From CAZNHL01 sp964572965 (GTDB taxonomy: Bacteria > Bacteroidota > Bacteroidia > Cytophagales > UBA9547), in NCBI GenBank assembly GCA_964572965.1, contig CAZNHL010000080.1, positions 1-16,054 of the forward strand: DNA of 16,054 nt, in the 5' to 3' direction. The notes under the pieces were generated by a model, which was not told where the DNA came from, did not search any database, and was given only the letters and a program-made list of their open reading frames with translations. A program made the translations under genes and the position numbers. How positions within the stretch are numbered: the stretch's first letter is position 1; every line of letters begins with the position of its first letter. Of this stretch, positions 8,016-14,405 are shown piece after piece.

Positions 8016-8675
8016 ATGCTGAGTTATACCGAAGAAAACTACCTCAAGGCAATCTATCATTTGTCCAATCACGGCGCAAATGAGGTTACTACTAATGCCA
8101 TCTCAGAAGTTTTAAATACCAAGCCTGCCTCAGTAAGCGACATGCTTAAAAAGCTGTCTCAGAAAAAAGTAATCAATTACGAAAAATATTACGGGGTACG
8201 AATTACAGCAGAAGGAAAAAAACATGCCCTCAAAGTAATCAGAAAACACCGCCTTTGGGAAGTTTTCCTTGTACAGAAACTTAATTTCCATTGGGACGAA
8301 GTACATGAAGTTGCTGAACAGCTTGAACATATCCAGTCAACCCTACTGATAGAAAGACTAGATGAGTTTTTAGGCTTCCCTAAATATGATCCGCACGGAG
8401 ATCCTATTCCAACTGAAAACGGGGAAATTAAAGAACCTGTAAAAGTAGAGTTAAGTGAAATGAATATTGACGAGACAGGAATTATCATTTCTGTCAAAGA
8501 AAGTTCACCGGCCTTCCTGAAATACCTGGATAAACTGGGTATCAGCTTGGGAACTCCGGTTAAAATAGTAGACAAAGTAGAATTTGACGGTTCAATGGAC
8601 ATCACCCTGAACCAGCAAAAGACCATACATATTTCCAAAGAAGTAGCACTGAACCTGTTTATTTCAAAGACATGA
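8016..8675 (+). CDS. DtxR/MntR-family metal-dependent transcriptional repressor
   Basis: This cytoplasmic metal-sensing repressor of 219 residues should shut off metal import when its metal is plentiful. It has the three-part DtxR layout. A winged helix-turn-helix (about 1-65, TTNAISEVLNTKPASVSDMLKKL) is followed by a dimerisation/metal-binding domain (about 66-140), with H78, E82, H97, E101, E104, H105 and the conserved DPHGDPIP. A FeoA/SH3-like C-terminal domain spans about 143-219. E101 stands where DtxR has Cys102, as in Mn-responsive MntR. However, N8 and K11 replace Bacillus MntR ligands D8 and E11, so the metal site is not a plain copy of MntR. Its stop overlaps the next gene's start by ATGA, so it is co-transcribed with the transporter. 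Mn or Fe is the likely signal; which one is unresolved. Confidence 0.9.
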   Translation: MLSYTEENYLKAIYHLSNHGANEVTTNAISEVLNTKPASVSDMLKKLSQKKVINYEKYYGVRITAEGKKHALKVIRKHRLWEVFLVQKLNFHWDEVHEVAEQLEHIQSTLLIERLDEFLGFPKYDPHGDPIPTENGEIKEPVKVELSEMNIDETGIIISVKESSPAFLKYLDKLGISLGTPVKIVDKVEFDGSMDITLNQQKTIHISKEVALNLFISKT

Positions 8676-10423
8676 GAAACTTTATCATAGCACTCACCTG
8701 CCTTGTATGCGGGCTGTCCGGGACAGAGCTCTCAGCGCAACACCGCGTGCTGGCTACCACCACCATCATCTATGACATTGCCAAAAACATAGATGCAGAC
8801 AAGCACCTCAAGCTAGAGTGCCTGATGCCCGTTGGTGGAGATCCACATATCTATGAACCAACACCAAAAGATGCTCAAAAGGTAGCTCAGGCTAACCTGA
8901 TCCTAAAAAACGGCCTGCACCTGGAAGGCTGGCTCAATAAGTTGATAGACAATGCCGGCGGAAAAAGAACTGTGGTTGAAGTAGCAGAATCTATTCAGCC
9001 AATCAGGAACGAAAAATTCCACGGCTCACCGGACCCACACGCATGGATGGATCCTATTCACGGGATTACCTATGCAGAAAATATTAAAAATGCTTTTGTG
9101 GCGCTGGACAAAGAACACGCCAATAGCTACGAAAAAAACTTTACTACCTATAAAGCCAAACTACAGGATTTATATGAAGAGTTGGTGCTGAAAGTAGGTA
9201 AAATACCGTCAGAGAAAAGAGTACTGATCACTTCACACGACGCTTTCCGCTATTATGGGAAACGCTTTGGTGTGACGGTAGAATCTGCTCTTGGTACATC
9301 TACAGATGCAGAAGTACAGATTTCTGACATGAACCGTTTGATGAATATTATCAAAGCAAAACATATTCCGGCAATCTTCATCGAATCAACCATCAACCCT
9401 AAACTACTGCAGCAACTGGCGGCAGATAACGGCATCAGGATTGGCGGAAAGCTTTTCTCCGACTCACTTGGCGATGAAGTAAGCGGCGCTGCAACATATA
9501 TTGACATGCTACGCTACAACACAGACACACTGGTTGAAGCACTGACACTGGTTGCAGAAAACAACGAAACAAAGCAATCGCTCATTCCTCTGTTTATTAC
9601 TGTGCTGGCGCTGTTTGCTATAGGATTTATCTGGTTATTTCTGAAAGTAAAACCAAGCTCGTCGCAAAAGAGAAACTGGAGCAAATACACCATCGACATC
9701 CAGAACATTTCTGTTTCTTACTACAAGAAATCTGTATTATCAAACATCAACCTGACACTTGAATCTGGTAAGCTATATGGCTTACTTGGCCCTAACGGTG
9801 CGGGTAAATCTACCCTGTTCAAGTCTATACTTGGCCTGGTAAAACCCGACAGTGGCAAAATCCTGATCAATGGTGCTTCTGTAGAAGAAATAAGAAATAA
9901 AATCGCTTACATTCCTCAGAAAGAAGAAATAGACTGGTCGTTCCCGGCGACAGTTATTGACATCGTATTGACAGGCAGACTACCTATGAAAGGCCGCTTT
10001 GAACAGTTCTCTTCAGATGACAGACAAATGGCCATGCATGCACTTGACAAAGTGGGCATGACTGCCTTTACCGACAGGCAAATCCGCGACCTGTCAGGCG
10101 GGCAGCAGCAAAGAGTTTTCATTGCCCGTGCGCTTTGCCAGCAGGCAGAAGTATTGATGTTCGATGAACCTTTTGTAGGCGTTGACATTACCACTGAAGA
10201 TAAGATCGTGCAGATCATCAAAGGACTGGTAGCTGAAAATAAAACAGTCCTGATCATCCACCATGACCTGTCAAAAGTGAAAGATTACTTTGACAATGTC
10301 ATCATGATCAACCAACGCCTGATCGCTTATGGCGATACTGAGCAAATTTTCAACAATGAAAACATTGCCCAGACCTACGGCGGCCGTCTGACGATATTAC
10401 AGGAAACTGATAAATATAAATAG
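8672..10423 (+). CDS. Fused metal-binding periplasmic protein, TM helix and ABC ATPase (TroA/MntC plus MntB-like)
   Basis: One 583-residue protein combines two subunits that are normally separate. Residues 1-23 form a signal peptide ending near SAQ. Residues about 25-295 are a cluster A-I metal-binding protein with four apparent ligands: H59 (GDPHIYEP), H123 (DPHAWMD), E238 (FIESTINP) and D264 (LFSDSLG). The His-His-Glu-Asp set matches Mn/Fe binders such as PsaA rather than typical zinc ZnuA. Residues 303-326 are one hydrophobic helix followed by a basic KVKPSSSQKRNWSK segment, as expected for crossing inward. Residues about 340-575 are a complete ABC ATPase: Walker A GPNGAGKST (373-381), IPQKEEIDW Q-loop, LSGGQQQR signature, VLMFDE Walker B and H530/H531. 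The frame is unbroken, so the fusion looks real. The cognate permease lies one gene downstream. Confidence 0.93.
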   Translation: MRNFIIALTCLVCGLSGTELSAQHRVLATTTIIYDIAKNIDADKHLKLECLMPVGGDPHIYEPTPKDAQKVAQANLILKNGLHLEGWLNKLIDNAGGKRTVVEVAESIQPIRNEKFHGSPDPHAWMDPIHGITYAENIKNAFVALDKEHANSYEKNFTTYKAKLQDLYEELVLKVGKIPSEKRVLITSHDAFRYYGKRFGVTVESALGTSTDAEVQISDMNRLMNIIKAKHIPAIFIESTINPKLLQQLAADNGIRIGGKLFSDSLGDEVSGAATYIDMLRYNTDTLVEALTLVAENNETKQSLIPLFITVLALFAIGFIWLFLKVKPSSSQKRNWSKYTIDIQNISVSYYKKSVLSNINLTLESGKLYGLLGPNGAGKSTLFKSILGLVKPDSGKILINGASVEEIRNKIAYIPQKEEIDWSFPATVIDIVLTGRLPMKGRFEQFSSDDRQMAMHALDKVGMTAFTDRQIRDLSGGQQQRVFIARALCQQAEVLMFDEPFVGVDITTEDKIVQIIKGLVAENKTVLIIHHDLSKVKDYFDNVIMINQRLIAYGDTEQIFNNENIAQTYGGRLTILQETDKYK

Positions 10424-10454
10424 GTTACATGTTGACCCAGTAACAAATAAAAAA

Positions 10455-11459
10455 ATGGCTAATATCGACAATTCATATAAACAATTGATTGAAACAATCG
10501 GGAGTACTGTTGCCAAAGCACGTACAAATGCCCTTTTGGCAATCAACCATGAATTAATAAAAGCTAATTGGGAAATAGGTAAGCATATCGTAGAATATGA
10601 ACAAAAAGGGAAAGAAAAGGCAGAATATGGAAGTGCGCTTCTTTCTAACCTTTCTAAAGACTTAAAATCAAACTTCGGCAAAGGATTTGGTAAAAGTAAT
10701 TTATACTTGTGTCGACAGTTTTATCTTAAGTATCCAATTTTCCAGACAGTGTCCGGAAAATTAAGCTGGAGCCATTATGCAGAGCTACTCACTATTAGTG
10801 ATGAGTTATCGAGAAACTTTTACGAAAAACAGTCCGTTCTGGAAAACTGGAGCTTCAGAGAACTAAAAAGACAGATTTCATCAGCCTTATTTGAGCGACT
10901 CGCATTAAGCAAAGACAAAGAAACTGTACTTGCTCTTTCTCATAAAGGACAAACAATATTAAAACCAGAAGACACTATCAAAGACCCTTATGTTTTTGAA
11001 TTTCTTCAAATTCATCAGGAAAACATTTTAAAAGAAAAAGACTTAGAACGTAAACTCACCGAAAATCTTCAAAAGTTTCTTTTGGAACTGGGTAAAGGTT
11101 TTTCATTCGTAGCAAAGCAATTTAAAATAACCGTAGACAACGAACATTATTATATTGATCTGGTATTTTACCACAGAATCTTAAAATGCTTTGTTCTAAT
11201 TGATTTAAAAACAAGAAAAGTAAAACATCAGGATATAGGTCAAATGAACTTATACCTAAATTATTTCAAAGAAGAAGAAAACACAGAAGGAGACAATGAT
11301 CCTATAGGCATTATCATTGCTGCAGACAAACATGAGTTTCTTGTAAAATATGCGACAGGAGGCCTCTCCAACAAAATTTTTGTTTCAAAATATCAGCTCT
11401 ATCTCCCTGATCAAAAGCTTTTAGAAACAAAAGTCAAACAAATAATAGACGAAAATTAA
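10455..11459 (+). CDS. DUF1016/YhcG-type PDDEXK nuclease-domain protein
   Basis: This 334-residue protein has the two-part DUF1016 layout. An N-terminal alpha-helical domain covers about 5-150 (ARTNALLAINHELIKANWEIGKHIVEYEQKG, then FGKGFGKSNLYLCRQFY and LSWSHYAELL). A C-terminal restriction-like nuclease fold covers about 180-330. Its likely catalytic residues are D235 (YYIDLVFYH) and D250/K252 (VLIDLKT, Asp where many relatives have Glu), with Q263 following. Relatives often sit by type I restriction-modification or other defence genes; no such partner is seen here. The gene is visibly richer in A+T than its neighbours and lies between the two genes of one ABC transporter, so it looks like a later insertion. 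It has 31-nt and 20-nt gaps to its neighbours and is probably read from their promoter. Its role is unknown. Confidence 0.85.
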   Translation: MANIDNSYKQLIETIGSTVAKARTNALLAINHELIKANWEIGKHIVEYEQKGKEKAEYGSALLSNLSKDLKSNFGKGFGKSNLYLCRQFYLKYPIFQTVSGKLSWSHYAELLTISDELSRNFYEKQSVLENWSFRELKRQISSALFERLALSKDKETVLALSHKGQTILKPEDTIKDPYVFEFLQIHQENILKEKDLERKLTENLQKFLLELGKGFSFVAKQFKITVDNEHYYIDLVFYHRILKCFVLIDLKTRKVKHQDIGQMNLYLNYFKEEENTEGDNDPIGIIIAADKHEFLVKYATGGLSNKIFVSKYQLYLPDQKLLETKVKQIIDEN

Positions 11460-11479
11460 TCAAACATCAGTCAAAGCTT

Positions 11480-12976
11480 ATGTTAGAAAAAATATTTGAA
11501 ATACTTCATTACGACTACGCCCTGCGGGCACTTGCAGCCTCATCGGTAGTTGGTATTACCTGTGGTATACTCGGCTGCTTTGTGATCCTGCGCCGCATGG
11601 CCCTTATCGGAGATGCCCTTTCTCATGCCATATTGCCGGGCGTTGTGGCCGGGTTTATGTTTTTCGGACATAATACCCTCGCCATATTTGCCGGAGCTGT
11701 AGTAGCCGGACTATTTACCTCTATGCTCATTACCTGGGTACAACGCAATTCCATCACCAAAGACGATGCCTCTATCGGGATCGTGTTTACAGGAATGTTT
11801 GCGCTGGGCATCATTGGTATTTCATGGCTGACTAAACGCGAAGGTATCCACCTCGACATGAAAGATTTCTTGTTCGGGAACGTGCTGGGTGTATCTGACA
11901 GTGATTTGTGGCTCACAGCCATGATCGGTATTTACGTGATCGTCTGCGTGTATTTGTTCTTCAAATACCTTTTCATCTCTACATTCGATCCGGTAATTGC
12001 TGCCACAATGGGCATTTCAGTGGCCGTTATCCATTATTTCCTCATGTTCCTGTTGTCGCTTTCTATTGTGGCATCTATACAGTCTGTGGGAGTTATATTG
12101 GTAGTAGCCATGCTGATTATTCCGGCCTCAACGGCTTACCTGCTTACTGATAAGCTTTACAAGATGGTAATTATTTCAGCCATTGTAGGTTTAATTTCTG
12201 CTTCCGGAGGGCTTTTAGTGGCTATTATCCTGGAAATTACACCAGGGCCTACCATGACATTGTTTGCGGTGATGCTTTTTGCATTATCTTTGTTGTTCTC
12301 CCCTAAACGAGGTTTCATACTGGTAACTATCAGAAAGAGAGCTCGTCAGTTTAAAATTGATAAAGAAGACCTGTTAAAGGCCATCGTAAAACTGCGCTTA
12401 CAGGGCAGCTGTTCTTTTGAACTCCTGCGTAACCACCTCGATTTTAACAAAATTTACCTCAGACTTTCCCTGCATAAATTAAAATCACAGGGCTTTGTAC
12501 ATGAGAAAAGTGGAGAATATTTTGTGACCGAAGTAGGGTCTGCTGAAGTTAAAAAACTGATCAGAGCTCACAGACTTTGGGAAACTTATTTATCAAAAGA
12601 AATGAACGTTCCGGCAGATCAGCTGCATGAAGAAGCTGAAAAAATGGAACACATAGAACAGAATGAATTTTGGGACAAAGTAGACGAAGCCCTGGGTTTT
12701 CCGGAAACGGACCCTCACGGATCGCCTATCCCACAGATTGCAGGAAGTAAGCAGGTTTACAAGCACCTTTCAGAATTGCAGGTAAACCAGGAAGCGGCCA
12801 TTTCGCCGGAGCAAAAAGAAGCTTCTGCCCTGTTATGGCAAGCCGGAGTGCTTTCTGAAAGTACGTTTAAAGTAGTAGATAAAACGGTACATTCAGTGAC
12901 TATCAAACTAAGCCATAAGTCACTGGAGTTCAGCATTGAAGATGCCGGCACGATTAACGTGACGGATGTTATTTAA
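11480..12976 (+). CDS. Metal ABC transporter permease fused to a C-terminal DtxR-like sensor domain
   Basis: Residues about 1-275 form an ABC-3 family permease (MntC/ZnuB/TroC type) with about eight membrane segments. The conserved start GCFVILRRMALIGDALSHAILPG and the later VGVILVVAMLIIPASTAYLLT are both present. A basic linker (KRGFILVTIRKRARQFK) leads to a 210-residue cytoplasmic tail. That tail is a degenerate winged helix (about 293-355), a DtxR metal-binding domain (about 356-420) with H364, E368, H383, E387, E390, H391 and DPHGSPIP, and a FeoA/SH3-like end (about 428-495). The ligand spacing is identical to the stand-alone regulator of this operon. Permease-DtxR fusions are known from Bacteroidota and some other phyla. 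The tail could gate transport by cytoplasmic metal; DNA binding while membrane-tethered seems less likely. Its partner is the substrate-binding/ATPase fusion upstream. Confidence 0.92.
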   Translation: MLEKIFEILHYDYALRALAASSVVGITCGILGCFVILRRMALIGDALSHAILPGVVAGFMFFGHNTLAIFAGAVVAGLFTSMLITWVQRNSITKDDASIGIVFTGMFALGIIGISWLTKREGIHLDMKDFLFGNVLGVSDSDLWLTAMIGIYVIVCVYLFFKYLFISTFDPVIAATMGISVAVIHYFLMFLLSLSIVASIQSVGVILVVAMLIIPASTAYLLTDKLYKMVIISAIVGLISASGGLLVAIILEITPGPTMTLFAVMLFALSLLFSPKRGFILVTIRKRARQFKIDKEDLLKAIVKLRLQGSCSFELLRNHLDFNKIYLRLSLHKLKSQGFVHEKSGEYFVTEVGSAEVKKLIRAHRLWETYLSKEMNVPADQLHEEAEKMEHIEQNEFWDKVDEALGFPETDPHGSPIPQIAGSKQVYKHLSELQVNQEAAISPEQKEASALLWQAGVLSESTFKVVDKTVHSVTIKLSHKSLEFSIEDAGTINVTDVI

Positions 12977-12995
12977 TAAAAAAGACAAAAAACTG

Positions 12996-13021
12996 AACCT
13001 TCACAACAATTTGAAGGTTTT
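12996..13021 (+). terminator. Probable rho-independent terminator after the metal-uptake operon
   Basis: AACCTTCA (12996-13003) and TGAAGGTT (13012-13019) form a perfect 8-bp stem with an 8-nt loop, ending in TTTT. It lies 20 nt after the permease stop codon. The T-run is short, so termination may be incomplete. Confidence 0.6.
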
Positions 13022-13045
13022 GACTAGAACCATATTTAGGAGATA

Positions 13046-13143
13046 TTAGACTTTAGATTTAAGACGTTAGACATAAAATAGTATAGTTTTGAAATCTTAG
13101 AATTTTAAAACTTTCGAATCTTTAAATTTCTAGTCTTATGTCT
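13046..13143. repeat. Degenerate 7-nt repeats and imperfect long dyad
   Basis: From 13046 four successive heptamers read TTAGACT, TTAGATT, TAAGACG and TTAGACA, followed by a decayed TAAAATA. About 60 nt further on, TTATGTCT (13136-13143) is the exact reverse complement of AGACATAA (13069-13076). The segment at 13119-13136 is an imperfect reverse complement of 13048-13064. Together they form a large imperfect dyad. It may be a dispersed intergenic repeat; a single copy in this window cannot show that. Confidence 0.45.
13084..13091 (+). promoter_or_regulatory. Possible -7 promoter element for the pterin genes
   Basis: TAGTTTTG matches the Bacteroidota sigma-A -7 consensus TAnnTTTG exactly and lies about 117 nt upstream of the first pterin gene. 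No clear TTTG -33 element is seen at the usual distance, so this is a tentative call. Confidence 0.3.
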
Positions 13144-13207
13144 TGATAGAAATGTGGTTAAATAAAAAAACAAACCAATAAAGATTAAAAGAAACGGGAA
13201 GCACTGA

Positions 13208-13618
13208 ATGAAAGCCACTATTTATAGAAAAGAACATTTTAATGCCGCTCACAGACTTTATAATCCTGACTGGTCAGCCGAAAAAAACGACAGCATTTTT
13301 GGTAAATGTAACAATCCGAACTTTCACGGACACAATTATGAACTGGTACTCAAAGTAACCGGCGAAATAGACCCTGAAACCGGATATGTGATAGACACCA
13401 AACTGCTCAGCGATATTGTAAAAGAACACGTACTCAAACGCTTTGATCATAAAAACTTAAACCTCGACGTTCATGAATTTAAAAACCTCAATCCCACAGC
13501 CGAGAATATTGCAGTGGTTATTTGGAATATTCTGAGACAAAAAATTGATCATCAATACGATTTAAAAGTCATTTTATATGAAACCGAACGAAACTTTGTC
13601 GAATACCCACACGCTTGA
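13208..13618 (+). CDS. 6-pyruvoyl/6-carboxy-tetrahydropterin synthase family protein (QueD/PTPS)
   Basis: This cytoplasmic enzyme of 136 residues acts on 7,8-dihydroneopterin triphosphate, the product of GTP cyclohydrolase I. Zinc ligands are H15 (FNAAH), H40 and H42 (FHGH). The catalytic Cys is C34 in FGKCNNPNFHGHNY, D80/H81 lie in RFDHKNLN, and E125 (LYETERN) anchors the pterin. The Cys-to-His spacing CxxxxxHGH is that of mammalian 6-pyruvoyl-tetrahydropterin synthase, whereas E. coli QueD has CxxxHGH. The protein may therefore make a tetrahydrobiopterin-like product rather than, or as well as, the queuosine precursor. It overlaps folE by 41 nt, which supports a shared pathway. The family is firm; the choice of product is open. 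Confidence 0.9.
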   Translation: MKATIYRKEHFNAAHRLYNPDWSAEKNDSIFGKCNNPNFHGHNYELVLKVTGEIDPETGYVIDTKLLSDIVKEHVLKRFDHKNLNLDVHEFKNLNPTAENIAVVIWNILRQKIDHQYDLKVILYETERNFVEYPHA

Positions 13619-14267
13619 TATATTGATCGACGAGATGGGCGACGAACATATAAGCACCTCTATCGAAACACCTTTACGCAAGGATGCTTTCGAGCTTTCA
13701 GATGCAGAGAAAATAGCGCAGATAGAACATCATTTCGGCAAGATCATGGACATCCTTGGCCTTGACCGCAACGACGACAGCCTTAAAGGAACACCTCGCC
13801 GTGTAGCAAAAATGTATGTACAGGAGATTTTCAGCGGCCTTAACCCTGAAAACTTCCCGGATGTAAAGCTGTTCGAAAACAAGTATCAGTACAATCAGAT
13901 GCTTGTAGAGAAGAACATTACTTTCTACTCTAACTGCGAGCACCATTTTGTGCCTATCATCGGTAAAGCGCATGTAGCTTATATATCGTCAGGCAAAGTA
14001 ATCGGACTTTCAAAAATAAACCGTATTGTTCAGTATTACGCCAAGCGCCCACAGGTACAGGAGCGTCTGACGATGCAGATCACAAATGCGTTGAAAGAAA
14101 TACTGGAAACAGAAGATGTAGCCGTTATCATAGATGCCACACATCTGTGCGTATCGTCACGCGGCGTACAGGACATCAGCAGCGCCACCGTTACCTCACA
14201 GTTCAGCGGCAAGTTCCAGAACGAACAAACCAAAGCTGAATTACTAAAGTATATAGAGCTGAAATAA
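13578..14267 (+). CDS. folE: GTP cyclohydrolase I
   Basis: This enzyme opens the guanine ring of GTP to give 7,8-dihydroneopterin triphosphate and formate, the first step to folate, queuosine and biopterin. The 229-residue protein has the full T-fold catalytic region: TPRRVAKMYVQEIFSGL, the zinc Cys C120 and His pair H122/H123 in NCEHHFVP, GKAHVAYISSGKVIGLSKINRIVQYYAKRPQVQERL, and the second zinc Cys C191 in HLCVSSRGVQD. All zinc ligands for the FolE1 type are present. The chosen ATG at 13578 lies inside the upstream gene. A Met at 13635 would avoid the overlap but would drop LDILIDEMG, which looks conserved in Bacteroidota relatives. Translational coupling to the upstream pterin synthase is likely. 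Confidence 0.95.
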   Translation: MKPNETLSNTHTLDILIDEMGDEHISTSIETPLRKDAFELSDAEKIAQIEHHFGKIMDILGLDRNDDSLKGTPRRVAKMYVQEIFSGLNPENFPDVKLFENKYQYNQMLVEKNITFYSNCEHHFVPIIGKAHVAYISSGKVIGLSKINRIVQYYAKRPQVQERLTMQITNALKEILETEDVAVIIDATHLCVSSRGVQDISSATVTSQFSGKFQNEQTKAELLKYIELK

Positions 14268-14303
14268 TTACTCACTGTAATTTTATAAATAAGCAGACAT
14301 GCA

Positions 14304-14347
14304 AAACGGAAACAGTCCACGATTAAAATCGTGGACTGTTTCCGTTT
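14304..14347. terminator. Perfect 21-bp hairpin between convergent genes (likely bidirectional terminator)
   Basis: Positions 14304-14324 and 14327-14347 pair perfectly over 21 bp around a two-base centre; both ends read AAAC/GTTT. It lies 36 nt after folE and about 58 nt beyond the convergent hipT stop. Its A-rich and T-rich ends suit termination in either direction. The T-run is only three bases, so a role beyond termination cannot be excluded. Confidence 0.6.
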
Positions 14348-14361
14348 ATGGGCTAGACCAT

Positions 14362-14385
14362 GTGTCTTCGGCTTCGCTCAGACAC
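14362..14385. repeat. Short hairpin GTGTCT/AGACAC, possible dispersed repeat
   Basis: GTGTCT (14362-14367) and AGACAC (14380-14385) pair around a 12-nt GC-rich loop (TCGGCTTCGCTC). The motif looks like short intergenic repeats remembered from Bacteroidota genomes. It may also act as a terminator for the minus-strand hip genes, though no T-run follows. Confidence 0.35.
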
Positions 14386-14405
14386 CAATCCCCAGAACTC
14401 AAGGC

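Noticed and set aside
10424..11479. Insertion sequence or transposon carrying the YhcG-like gene
   Set aside because: No transposase, terminal inverted repeats of useful length or clear target duplications flank the gene.
13046..13143. CRISPR array
   Set aside because: The repeats are 7 nt, degenerate and without spacers of uniform length, and no cas gene is present.
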